Shown: positions 50,153 to 60,976, numbered from the stretch's first letter. The stretch: DNA of 64,000 nt from Sorex araneus (GCF_027595985.1 NC_073302.1:401805310-401869309), one strand, 5' to 3'. The notes: generated by a model from the letters alone, not told the origin. Numbers and translations are program-made.

Positions 50153-50639
50153 TAAAAAACTTTTTACATTGTACCAGATAATCAAATTCAAGGCTTCACA
50201 CAGGTAAAGCATATCCTTACAACTGAGTTATATCTGGAGTCAACATCATAATTTTTAAGTGACAAAAAGTTCCCAAGTTTCTGCAATAAAAGCTTATTAA
50301 TTTCATAACACAAAAAGAGAGTAACAGAATTTGCGTTAGGTAAGATATCAAATATTTCAAGTGAAAATAAACAGAAGGCATAGACATTTTAAGAAAAATA
50401 TCATAAAATTTAAAAAATGGCATTAGAGGTAATAAGGAGAGTGAGTGACAACATAATTGCAATTACCTCCCACTTCATACTCAAAAACTCCTAGACAAAA
50501 AGCCATCTCAGCAAAGACAACTCATTCTACATAGAGTAGAAAAGCATTTTCTCCATCTCTTTCCCTTTGATGTTGCAACGAACAGAGCTCACACTCACTT
50601 CAATGCAGTACTTATACATTTTACTTTAATGTTCTTATT

Positions 50640-51200
50640 TTATTCATTTATTTTGATTTTTGCATCACACACAGCAATGATCAGGAGTTACTTCTGATCC
50701 ACACTCAAGAATTGCTTCTGGGATTGCGCCATAGCTAGAAGACTGTTTCATGAGTGGAGGGGAGAAGGCAGATGGAATAGAGAAGGGATCACTTCTCTAT
50801 TGAGAAAATGATGGCTGGAGGAACTAGTAGGAATGGAAGATGTGTGCCGAAAGTAGAGAACGGACCAAATACGATGACTTCTCAGTGTCTGTGTTGCAAG
50901 CCATAATGCCCAAAATTAGAGAGAGAGTATGGGGAATATTGTCTGCCACAGAGGCAGGGGGAGGGTAGGAAAGGGGGGGTATACTGGGGATATCGGTGGT
51001 GGGGAATGTGCACTGGTGGAGGGATGGGTGTTTGATAATCACGGTGAGATTGTAACCCAAACATGAAAGCTTGTAACTATCTCACGGTGATTCAATAAAA
51101 TAAGAAAAATTTTTTTAAAAAAAGAATTGCTCCTGGTGGTGCTTGGGGGAACCATATGGCACTGGGTTGTCCTTGCTCCTCCCACAGGGAGCTGTTTATT
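50640..51200 (-). mobile_element. SINE-A split by an L1 tail
   Basis: 3' half at 50640-50721 (GCATCACACACAGCAATG...), resuming at 51122 (CTCCTGGTGGTGCTTGGGGG). The head beyond 51165 is lost. Confidence 0.65.
50722..51121 (+). mobile_element. L1 3'UTR, 400-bp truncated insertion with TSD
   Basis: 15-bp TSD AAGAATTGCTTCTGG / AAGAATTGCTCCTGG (50707-50721 and 51122-51136). Contains GTTGCAAGCCATAATGCCC, TTGTCTGCCACAGAGGCAG and TCACGGTGATTCAATAAAA. Confidence 0.9.
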
Positions 51201-51394
51201 GAGTTACTCCCACAACAGTGCCCCTGAGGCACACCCAATTCCATCAAGCACCAATAATCTATACTGCTTTTCTCTTTCCTTTAAATGTCACTTGCATGGT
51301 TTAGCAATGTCCTTTTTGTATAGACACAGGAAGACAGTTCATGCTATGCTTTGTAACATGGGAGTTAATTGACTCCAAAATATTTACTCCTGGG

Positions 51395-52150
51395 CATCCA
51401 TATTACTTGACTTAAGCCTCAGTTGCCCTTAGTTCCTAGCACTCCAAAAGCAGGGTCCTGACAAAGGCACTGGGTGGACCCAGAGCAAGTTGTAAGCTAC
51501 CATGGCATCAAAAGGGGACAAGCTAAGCGCCCTAAGTATAAGTGAAGAGCACAGTCATGGAACAAGCTGTCATGACCCAAAAAGAAGAAACTGAATAAGG
51601 ACCCTGCTGGCGTTATGAAAGATTAACCTGGTCTGAGGCCTGTAGTCTGGGATACATAGCGAGATGTCCCCAGGAAGAGCCAACCTTGAAGATTAATATA
51701 TCTCATATTACTGTGTTCATGCAAAATGACTAGAAATATTATAATAACAAGTAAATTAACTATGATTGTTTAAATGGATTAGTAGCTGAGGAAAGGAGAA
51801 AGCAATATACCATAGATGGAATCCTGCCCTTGAGCGGATCTCCTAGTAATCTGGAGTGCTGAACCCTCAAATGAAATTTTGTCCTTGAGTTAATCTCCTA
51901 GACATTCCCCGGAAGGAGTGGCTTTACATCTGTTTGTTGCTATGACAATGTTCAACCCCGCCAATGTGTACCCGCACCCTTCATGATTTCTATATAACTA
52001 AGCTGTAAGGGATAAGAGGAGGAGAGGACTTTGAGGTCTACAAGGACACTAGAAAGATTAGACTGGAGAGGACTAGGAGGACTACGAGGAGACAGAATGA
52101 TGGAACTCTGATGACCAGGACTACAACCAAAACTACGACTACAGAAAGGT
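51395..52150 (+). repeat. LTR-like block with TATA box
   Basis: Not SINE- or L1-like. A TCTATATAACTAAGC element near 51990 is preceded by C-rich sequence and followed by a purine-rich stretch with repeated GGACTA and GAGGA words. It resembles the U3-R-U5 layout of an ERV LTR. No coding remnant was recognised; the subfamily is unknown. Confidence 0.35.
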
Positions 52151-52262
52151 TCTATCCCCAACACCCAGCATGGTCCTCTAAGCCCACTAGGAGTGATCCC
52201 TGCGTGCAGAACCAAGAGTAAGCCACTGGCCACTGTCGACTAAATGTGGCCAAAAAAAACAA
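52150..52262 (+). mobile_element. SINE-A, 3' half
   Basis: TATCCCCAACACCCAGCATG, TAGGAGTGATCCCTGCG, AAATGTGGCCAAAAAAAAC. Confidence 0.6.
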
Positions 52263-52308
52263 AGGGGAAAATAAGGAATATAATCAAATCTGCAAAAATA
52301 CTGAAGTG

Positions 52309-53373
52309 GGGACCCTCTGCGCCTAAAGACTTTGACTCAGAGACCTAACACATTAGGGCATCCAGCGCAGCTTCTAATAGCAATGCACTGGAACTGCGAA
52401 CTGGGCTGCAACTCTGTGCTGCCCAGGGATGGATTTTTCCTCCCCACCCTGTCTTCCTGCACGGAAAACGGCGGCAGCACCCACATGGCAGGCGCCATCT
52501 TCTAAGAATCCTAACCCAGAGGTATTTGATTTTTACACTTGGGGCTCCTAGGGACTCATGGGAAGGGGGTGTAACCGGCATACCCTCGGTCCAGATAAAT
52601 TCGGAGCTGCTGAGAGTGAAGCGGACCCTCTGCGCCTAAAGACTTTGATTCCAGAGACTTCTTACAGCAATGCACTGGGACTGTGAGCTGGACTATGCAA
52701 TTTCTGGCAGAATTTTCCCTGGACTTTAACATCTATAATTGTCAGCAATGTGAAACGGTTCCTTTTGAACAGGTCTGACTTGGGGGGGAAACCCCAAATA
52801 ATAACAGTAAGTTTTTGTTGAAATATTGAAGGTTATTAATGTAACAGCCACCTCTGTGGACTGTGAACTAAGCAAAAGTTCCACACCAGCCGAGAAGAGG
52901 AAATATCCCTCTTTCCAGGTTGTTTCCCATTTTCAGGGAGAAACGTGGCGTACACCATACTATGAGGCGCGGGAAGGGGGATGAGGGGAAAAAGAAAAAG
53001 GAAAAGGAAAAAGGAAAAAAAAAGAGTTATGTACTTGGAGCAGTGGGGCTACATATCTCTTCATTCCCAGCAATGGAAAACTAATTATCAAATGCTTCCT
53101 TGGTAGTAGGGCTATCTTTCTTGGGTGGAAACTCCAACAACAATAGTGAGTTTTGTGTTGAAATAGGGAATATAATCAAGGTAAAGAGAAAATGAAGTGA
53201 AATTCATTAGTTATACAGTAGGGGGTGTGGGGTGGGGGCGGGGGGTATACTGGGGTTTTTGGTGGTGGAATATGGGCACTGGTGAAGGGATGGGTGTTTG
53301 AATACTGTATAACTGAGACATAAACCTGAGAACTTTGTAACTTTCCACATGGTGATTTAATAAAAAGTTAAAA
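52309..53373 (+). mobile_element. Complete L1-tailed composite retroposon with TSD
   Basis: 15-bp TSD AAAAATAC(T/C)GAAGTG (52294-52308 and 53374-53388). The phrase GACCCTCTGCGCCTAAAGAC occurs at 52311 and again at 52624, so about 313 bp is partly tandemly repeated. The last 150 bp is the L1 3' end (GGGATGGGTGTTTGAATAC ... GTGATTTAATAAAAAG). No ORF2 sequence seen. Confidence 0.75.
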
Positions 53374-53694
53374 AAAAATACCGAAGTGTCCTAATAGTGA
53401 AAAACTATAAAGCTACAACAGAGTCTGAGACTGGAATACACACAGGAACACAGGGTTGGAACTCCAATACAACATGGTACCCCCAGCACCGCTAGGCAAA
53501 CATCCCCCTCTCAAAAAATAAAACACAATGACTGCAAAACTTCATTAATAAAAAAATAATAATATCCTAAAAAGTAGATAAAAAGAGACAACGATAAGTA
53601 GCAGAAAATATGCTGGATCTCAAGAAGTATGGGGGTGGGGAGGGAAGAGAGGGAAAGAGGAGGGGAGCAGAGAGAAAGAGAAATCCAGTACCAA

Positions 53695-53865
53695 AACCTT
53701 TTAGTACAGTGGGTAGGGCATTTCCTTTGCATGTGTTGGACCTGGGTTCAGTCCCCAACATCCCATATGGTTCCCAGAGCACCACCAGGAATAATTTCTG
53801 AGAGTAGAGGCAGGAGTAACCCTTGAGCATCCCCAGGCGTGGCCCCAAACACCCCCCACCTCCAA
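53695..53865 (+). mobile_element. SINE-A, head truncated
   Basis: AGTACAGTGGGTAGGGCATT, GGGTTCAGTCCCCAACATCC; C-rich tail CACCCCCCACC. Confidence 0.7.
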
Positions 53866-53916
53866 ACACATACACACAAGCACACACACCCTTAAAATTT
53901 TAAATGAGAAAATAGA

Positions 53917-54353
53917 GGGCCCACCTCAGTGGCTTAGAATGTCTGCTTTGCAAGCATACGTTTAAATGTCCCATATGCACTAAGGGAGATGCTGTCAGAT
54001 TTGGGTCTGTGTTAGCAACTGCTCTCTGCAATCTCTGGAGCCACTCTGATTTCCAGCCACAACAGTCAGGTGTACATGAGCACCATAAACAGAGAGGTCT
54101 GATGACCCTTCCACCCTATTCCCTGAGCTCTGCATCTAAAACAAAGTACAAGCACCATGTCGAGGAAGTGACCTCTGAGGAGCAATGAGTGATACTTCCT
54201 TCCTACCACCACGCGCCCCCCCAGCAAGCACAGCAACCATAACCTGTGTGCTGTGAATAAGAATACAAGCATCACCATCAGATATGTGACCCTCAGTGAG
54301 CACTGCAGATGGGGAGGCATGCAACCCCAGGTCATCACAGCAACAAAGAAGGG
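53917..54353 (+). mobile_element. SINE-C, long CAA-tailed copy
   Basis: CCACCTCAGTGGCTTAGAA head; several GAGCACYR/AAGCAYCAC phrases; ends CAGGTCATCACAGCAACAAA. Confidence 0.55.
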
Positions 54354-54419
54354 AGAGGGAAGAAAGAGAGGGAAGAAATTAGGAATCAAAAGCATGTGAG
54401 AACTAAAAGTTATTGTTGA

Positions 54420-54541
54420 GGGTCACTGTCACTGTCATCCCGTTGTTCATCAATTTGCTCGAGTGGGCACCAGTAACGTCCCCATTATAAGACTTGTTAC
54501 TGTTTTTAGCACATCAAATCCGAGATGGGTAGCTTAAGCCC
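54420..54541 (-). mobile_element. SINE-B, 3' half
   Basis: CACTGTCACTGTCATCCCG, CAATTTGCTCGAGTGGGCAC; breaks at GGGTAGCTTAAGCCC beside a C homopolymer (about 15 C). Confidence 0.8.
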
Positions 54542-54578
54542 TCTCCCCCCCCCCCCCGCCCCGCCACCACACACACAT

Positions 54579-54750
54579 TTTTGTTGTTGTTTTGGAGTCA
54601 CACTCGGTGGTCCTCAGGACTTGGTCCTGTTTTGGTACTCAGATATTATACCTGATAGTGCTCAGGGAATCATACGTGGTATCAGGAATCAAATCTGGGT
54701 CAACTGCTTGTAAAGAAGTGCCCTACAATCTATACTACATCTCTAGCCCC
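54579..54750 (-). mobile_element. SINE-A, old
   Basis: TTGTTGTTGTTTTGGAGTCA; GGAATCAAATCTGGGTC; ends CATCTCTAGCCCC. Confidence 0.6.
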
Positions 54751-55021
54751 AAAGCCATGTTTCATTAGGAATCCTTCCTTCACTTCCATCTTTAAATGTT
54801 ACAAGTTTTCTTTCTCCCCAAAATGCATAACATCAATCTAATCACAAGTTCAACTGAGGGACAATATACAAACTACCAGATTAATATCCCCTTCAATTTA
54901 TAATTTAACATTGTCAAAATAATCAAAACCAAGAAAAGTTAAAATAAATGACTAACATGCGATGAAACCTGAATAAGATCTCCGAACACCCAAAGGACAT
55001 TCAGTAAAAGACTAAAGAAAT

Positions 55022-55180
55022 CTATGAGCCAGAGCTACATAGTGAGCAGGGTGCTTGTCTGGCCAACCCAAGTTTGATCTCTGGATCCCACGTGGTCCTC
55101 TGAACACTGCCAGGAGTGATTCCTGAGGGCAGAGCCAGGAATAACACCTGACCATGGCTGCATGTGGAAAAACAAAAAAA
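55022..55180 (+). mobile_element. SINE-A, diverged
   Basis: TGAGCCAGAGCTACATAGTG, ATCCCACGTGGTCCTCTGAA. Confidence 0.65.
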
Positions 55181-55182
55181 TA

Positions 55183-55520
55183 ATGGGGAACAGGGACCAA
55201 GGGGGGGGTCTGAGTGTACGGGCGGTGTAAATGGAGTGGTATGGCTATATACCCAAACCACAGAGCCAACAACACTGAAAACAAGAGATCCAACAACAAA
55301 ACTTCAACAACCAAAATTAAGACTATGACTGTCAAGGTGGCAGGCTGGGGATAGAAGTGCAAGAGCGGATTAGAGGGAGGAATACAGGTACGGGGCAGTG
55401 GGGACCTAGGAACCCCGGTGGAAAAACAAGACACAGGAGCTGGGATTGGTGCTGGAACATAGTATGTCTAAAACCCAAATATGAATAACTTTGTAAATCA
55501 TGGTACTCTAATGTTAAAAA
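55183..55520 (+). mobile_element. L1 3'UTR, old type
   Basis: CAACACTGAAAACAAGAGAT, CTGTCAAGGTGGCAGGCTGG, GGGATTGGTGCTGGAACATA: collinear with the 3'UTR that follows ORF2 at 11060-11415. Confidence 0.75.
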
Positions 55521-55856
55521 AACATATACACCTTCACTGGAGGTTCTTAGGAAAAAGTGGTAGAATTTTATGCCAAAGTTTAGGATTAAATTACATTCTT
55601 TTAGCATAACCTCAAATGGATTTCATGCTACCACAATATTCCTGCTTTGTTTGGCTATGTGTCAAAATTTCAACTATATTACTGCAGTCCATGAAATAAA
55701 CTGATCTGAGCAACACTAATCTCCCGCATAATTCTCCCCCAGTCAGGAGGAAGTATGGCTGAAATTAGATCTGAAAATAAGTAGGAAGACAGAAAAAAGA
55801 AAAGACAGAGCAGTAAGTGAAAAGACTAAAATGTAAATTTAAAAAAATCAATCAAG

Positions 55857-56030
55857 GGCTGGAGCAATAGCACAGCGGGTAGGGCATTTGCCTTGCATGC
55901 GGCTGACCCGGGTTCGGTTCCCAGCATCCCATATGGTCCCCTGAGCACTGCCAGAGTGATTCCTGAGTGCAGAGCCAGGAGTAATCCCTGTGTATCGCCA
56001 GGTGTGACCCAAAAAGCAAAAAAAAAAAAA
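55857..56030 (+). mobile_element. SINE-A, young, complete with TSD
   Basis: 16-bp TSD AAAAAAATCAATCAAG (55841-55856 and 56031-56046); near consensus. Confidence 0.95.
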
Positions 56031-56207
56031 AAAAAAATCAATCAAGGATTCTGTAAAAGGAATGCATATTCAGATTGCATAGCCAGTAAATGAAGAGACT
56101 TATCACACTATTAATCAGGCTTAATCAGACTATTAAAGCCAGAGCCTGCTCAGCCTGGTCCTTATTGCAACAAACATTACTGGACTCTCCCTTAAAACTT
56201 CACCCTA

Positions 56208-56314
56208 GTGCTTGCTTCAGTAGCACATACACTAAAACTGGAACAATACAGAAAACATTAGCAAGGCCCCTGTGCAAGGATGACACGGAAATTCATGAAG
56301 TGTTCCCTATTTTT
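56208..56314 (+). pseudogene. U6 snRNA pseudogene (5' part of a U6-L1 chimera)
   Basis: Full-length 107-bp copy of U6: GTGCTTGCTTCAGTAGCACA at the start, CAAGGATGACACGGAAATTC, and GTTCCCTATTTTT at the end. The ACAGAGA box reads ACAGAAA and other positions are changed, so it is not a working U6. No U6 promoter can lie upstream because a target-site duplication abuts the 5' end. Confidence 0.95.
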
Positions 56315-56593
56315 CAGTATCAATACTGCAAACCACAATGCCCAAAGGGGCAGGGGAGAGGGGTTGAGAGAGAAGAAAAGCATCTGCCATAGAGGCAGGC
56401 AGGGGGTGGGGGGGTGGGGGGTGATGGGAAAGAATCTGGGGACTGGGAACACTGGTGTTGGGAAATGTACACTGGTGGAGGGATGGGTGTTGGAATACTA
56501 TATGACTGAAATCCAATCATTAACAGCTTTCTAAGGGTGTATCTCAGTGATTCAATTAAAAGTTAAAATACATATATATATATAATTAAAAAT
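56315..56593 (+). mobile_element. L1 3' end fused to U6
   Basis: Starts right after the U6 terminal T run: CAATACTGCAAACCACAATG, CATAGAGGCAG, G-rich tract (56400-56425), ACTGGTGGAGGGATGGGTG, GTGATTCAATTAAAAG, A/TA tail. The 11-bp TSD AACTTCACCCT at 56196-56206 and 56594-56604 encloses both U6 and L1. Confidence 0.93.
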
Positions 56594-56725
56594 AACTTCA
56601 CCCTGAGTTTTCAAACTGCATTATACTAACCTCAGTACTCCTCTATTATCCTAAAATGTTATGTTTGACCTAAAATGTGTCATAAATTGTCTCCTCTTCT
56701 CTCTATGCCTCTAAAAATGCACTGT

Positions 56726-56815
56726 AGGACCAGAGTAATAGTACTATTGTTAGGGTGTTTGCCTTGCATGCAGCTGAGCTGGGTTCAATTCCCGGCAACC
56801 CACATGGTCCCCCAA
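56726..56815 (+). mobile_element. SINE-A, 5' half only
   Basis: GGACCAGAGTAATAGTACTA, GGGTTCAATTCCCGGC; stops at CCCCCAAAATCA where an opposite-strand SINE begins. Confidence 0.75.
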
Positions 56816-56821
56816 AATCAC

Positions 56822-56982
56822 CTTTTTAGGGTCAGACCTAGTGATGTTCAAGTGTTACCCTTGGCTTTGCACTAAGAAATTACTCCTGGCGGTACTGGGA
56901 GGCCAAATGCAAGAGATTGAACCAGGCTGGCCACATGCAAGGCAAATGTGCTACCCACTTGCATGTACTATCACTCCAGCCT
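56822..56982 (-). mobile_element. SINE-A, diverged
   Basis: TTTTTAGGGTCAGACCTAG; ends CTATCACTCCAGCCTC; CACTTGCAT duplication near the head. Confidence 0.75.
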
Positions 56983-57012
56983 CTGAATTTAACTCCTTAA
57001 GATGAATTTCCA

Positions 57013-57185
57013 CAGCAGGTAGGGTGTTTGCCTTGCACGCGGCCGACCTAGGTTCAATTCCTCAGTCCCTCTTGGAGAGCCCAGCAAGCTCCCTGTGGTG
57101 TATTTAATATGCCAAAAACAGTAACAAGTCTCACAATGGAGACGTTACTGGTGCGATGAACAACGGGACGACAGTGCTACAGTGC
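57013..57185 (+). mobile_element. SINE-B, short form with TSD
   Basis: 13-bp exact TSD AGATGAATTTCCA (57000-57012 and 57186-57198). Head truncated to CAGCAGGTAGGGTGTTTG; body to GACGACAGTGCTACAGTGC. Confidence 0.93.
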
Positions 57186-57833
57186 AGATGAATTTCCAAA
57201 CTGATTTCCAAACCCAACCTCTCTGCCAGCTCCATACCTCCACCATCAATTTTAACATCAAATTTAACATCTCTTTTATATAAAGTTTAAATTCTCCTTC
57301 TAATTTCCAATGACCTTAGTAATTTAACATCCTCCAAGATGCCATTTTTTAAAAAATTTTCAACAAACCATTATAATACTTGTTTCTGCAGTTTTCTCCT
57401 AACATTAAATAGCATGTTTCATTCAGTCCAGTTCATTTTTCCAATGAAGTACATACATCTCTCTTCTTTTCCCTCCCCAGTCACCATGTCTGTCATTTCT
57501 CTCCACCAATTCACAAGCAGTTTACCATGCCACTCTCTTCCATTTTAAACAAACAAAACCTTACTTGAGAAAAAGATTCCCACAGTAGACCAGTAATTTT
57601 TTCAATTCAAACTAATTTTTAACCATCCCTTCTACAACTTAACATGTATACAGGACTCAAGTGATTCAATATTATTGAAGTATCTTACTCCAATATTTTT
57701 ACACATAACACTTAGCTAGTAAGCCTCAACCCATGTGAAGTCACCTACCAATATCCTGCACATTCTGCATGATATAGCTGAAATTCATCTTTCATCAAAT
57801 ACTTCTGATTCCTACAATTAAAAATAATTGCCT

Positions 57834-58482
57834 GCCGTCCCTCCACCTGCCCTCTAGGAATCCCAGCAGCCGCCATCTTCTAGAACTCAGAGAAAAGCTC
57901 CAGGTACAGGTGGTGGTGGTGAAACACCAGGCCTCATGAGAGGAGTCCATCCTTCTCCTTCTCCCCCAGCCCTGATGGGACTCTAGATGACACCCACATA
58001 CAGTCACCGTCTACTTAAGCTTCCACACGGCCATGATCCAGAGATACACAAACGAATCTCTGACAGAGCAATTTGCTTCAGCATCTCTCCAGACCCTAAT
58101 TACTAAAATTTCAGAATTCCTAGAGTGTGCGGCCACTCTGAGCGGCTGCAAGACATCATATTGTATCCTTGTATCCACAACAAGCAATACAAAACACATT
58201 GTCTAGCACTGCATTTTCGGCAGATATGAGTGGAAATATCGAAGATAACCAAAGTAGAGAAAGAGAGTATTGTGCAAATTGTCTGCCACACAGGCAGGGG
58301 TAGGTGTGGAATGGGGGGTGAGGAGGGGCACATACTGGGAACTTAGGTGGTGGTGGAAAACGTGCACTAGTGAAGAGATGGGTGTTTGATGATTGTATGA
58401 TAAAAGCTCAAACACGAACGCTCTGTTACTGTACCTCACAGTGGGTCAATAAAAAAGGGGAAAATTTTTAAAAATTCAAAAT
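57834..58482 (+). mobile_element. Complete 649-bp L1-tailed retroposon with TSD
   Basis: 14-bp exact TSD AAAAATAATTGCCT (57820-57833 and 58483-58496). The 5' part contains AGCCGCCATCTTCTAGAA (YY1-site-like). From about 58230 it is L1 3'UTR (TTGTCTGCCACACAGGCAG...). Confidence 0.85.
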
Positions 58483-58737
58483 AAAAATAATTGCCTCATC
58501 TAATATGATCTGAATTTTAATTCTTTGTGTAATTTCTCTAGGTATCCTACTGGATTATAAACTTTTTTACAGTTACCCTTTCCCAATGCACCTTTGTTAT
58601 CTTCTATGGAATTTACAAGTGTTTTGAGCATAACTTGCACTAAATATGACTAAAATTATGAGTGGGCACAGGAGAAGAATTAGAAAAAACAGAAACAAGT
58701 ACTAGAGACAAACATCTAAAGAGTTGCAGCATTTTTC

Positions 58738-58906
58738 TTTTTTCTTTTATTTTGCTTTTTGGGTCACACCCGGCGATGCACAGGGGTTACTCCTGGCTCT
58801 GCACTCAGGAATTACCCCTGGGGACCATATGGGATTCTGGGAATCGAACCTGAGTCAGCCGCGGGCAAGGCAAATGCTCTATCTGCTGTGCTATCACTGT
58901 AGCCCC
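58738..58906 (-). mobile_element. SINE-A, complete with TSD
   Basis: 16-bp TSD AGTTGC(A)GCATTTTTC type with one mismatch (58722-58737 and 58907-58922). GTGCTCA segment deleted. Confidence 0.93.
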
Positions 58907-59285
58907 AGTTGCAACATTTTTCATTATTCCCTTCCGACCCCGTTTCCTTCCTGTGCTCCCACCTCCTATTTGTTTTTACCAATCTGCCCCCAGTCTTCTC
59001 ATGCCACCCCAACTCATTTATGGCGATAATCTAAAAGTCAACAGTCAACAAATTTAAAAAAGAAAGAAAAGAAACTGTCTCTTACAACACAACTCTCCTC
59101 AATTAAATTTCATTTTTCTAGCGGTAATAATAAATATAAGCAACTATCCTCATTCCACACATTGAACAGTGCTCTGCACCCCCTAGTCCAGATGTTCCCA
59201 GACTACTGCCCTCTTCAGAAACAAAATTATGATCAGAAAGCACCCAGCCACCCCCTACCCCATGTCAGGAGGAGGGTGGAAGGGT

Positions 59286-59318
59286 GGGAGAGAGGGAGGG
59301 AGAGAGAGCGACAGAGAG

Positions 59319-59369
<51 letters not shown>

Positions 59370-59394
59370 CAGAGACAGAGACAGAGACAGAGAC
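59286..59394. repeat. (GA)n-(GACAGA)n compound microsatellite
   Basis: About 26 bp of pure GA followed by seven GACAGA hexamers; encodes nothing although open in several frames. Confidence 0.97.
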
Positions 59395-60723
59395 CCTCCC
59401 ACACCAAAGCTCCCTGGGTCATTCTGGTGTGGAACGGTATCACTCATTTTGAGAACACTGCCCTGCCTTAGCAAGAAATAAACGCTAAATTTACATAAGA
59501 AAAATGAGTGGAGAACAAATTAAGAGAAATAACTGATCTACACTCAAATGCTTTTATAAGGCTGTAGAAATAAACAGGATATAGTGCAGGTATGACAAGA
59601 GAAAAATAGTTAAGATGGTATTGAATGATGAAGCAGTGCCAGAAAGGTTTCCAGACCTCGTTTTTTCACAGAAAACTGAGATCTTACCTACTCTCACTTC
59701 ACATAGGAAAATGCATGAACCCAAAGCATTTATTTTCCCAGGCACAGAAACTGAATATGTGACTCAACTCTTAACAGGTGCCCCTAGTTTATAGTTAAAA
59801 AGGGCTTATGCCAGGGTTTACAGCAGAAAACCTATAAATATGAGAATCACTTGAACTATAAATGGTTTATGGTATTTAACTAATTAGAGGTAGGTCCCTA
59901 CTTAAAACCTGAACATTTAAGAACTACTTCTAACTCTTCTGCATCACATCTTGCCCAGGAAATAGTTACATACAAGGGAATGAATAATTAGAAATGGGCA
60001 CCAGAACCTGGAAAGAAGAAAACTTTTGCCTTCCCTACTGACTAATGGTTAAGAATTGACAAGCCAATAAGGCAAATGGTACTTCCTCCTCCTCTGAAGC
60101 TATTTGTCCATCCATATGGACTGAAACCACTGAAAGGGTGACTGGACATGATTGTACAAATTAACACTTAAGAACCCTAGGATTTGAAAAAATATGTACA
60201 GATCCAGTCAACTAAACACCAGGATTTAGGGGGTTGAATTACTGATGAACTAAGGGAGAGTTAAGAAGCTTCTACTTCTATGACTTACACTTAACCTCCA
60301 GCTACTTATCAAATCAAAGGTTTATACTAACTGATCTCTAAAGGGCCTTTCATGTCTAATGTTCTGTGAATCTACATTTCTTTTAATAGAGGGGAAAAAT
60401 TAGTTCAGTGACTCATACAGAAACAATATCCCATGTTTTGCACAAAAATGTTTCGGTCTGAAGAAATTATGAGGAAGTTCAAATTGTGTACAATAATCTC
60501 TTACTATTCAGGAATAGGCAGATTGCTTTGGATATCATGTTCACAACCAAAAAAAAAAAAAACAAAAACAAAAAACAAAAAAGGATATTGAAATAAGAAA
60601 GTTTAAGATAGCTAGGATTAAGAAGACGTAAATATGTAATACAGTAGAAACAGTTCAGACTTTGTTGATAGACATATTTAAGTTAAATTCCAGCTCTGAC
60701 TAAAACTGACCAATACCTACCAG

Positions 60724-60976
60724 GACTGGAGTGATAGCACATTAGGTAGGGCCTTTGCTTTGCATGCGGCCAACCTGGGTTTGATTTCTCCGTCCCTCTC
60801 AGAGAGCCCAGCATGCTACTGGGCATGTTACTGAGAGTATCCCGCCCACACAGCAGAGCCTGGCAAGCTCCCTGTGGCGTATTCGATATGCCAAAAACAG
60901 TAACAAATCTCACAATGGAGACATTACTGGTGTCCGCTCCCAATCGATGAATAACGGGATGACAGTGCTACAGTGC
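60724..60976 (+). mobile_element. SINE-B, full length with head and TSD
   Basis: 10-bp TSD TACCTACCAG (60714-60723 and 60977-60986). SINE-A-like head GACTGGAGTGATAGCACA, then CTCCGTCCCTCTCAGAGAGC, GCCAAAAACAGTAACAAATC, and the GACAGTGCTACAGTGC end. No poly(A). Confidence 0.93.

Noticed and set aside
54066..54395. Open frame of 109 codons on -
   Set aside because: Lies inside the SINE-C copy and has no recognisable domain.
56208..56314. Functional U6 snRNA gene
   Set aside because: Several substitutions including the ACAGAGA box, no room for a native promoter because the TSD abuts the 5' end, and it is fused to an L1 end.
59286..59394. CRISPR-like regular repeat
   Set aside because: Hexamer microsatellite without spacers in a mammalian genome.
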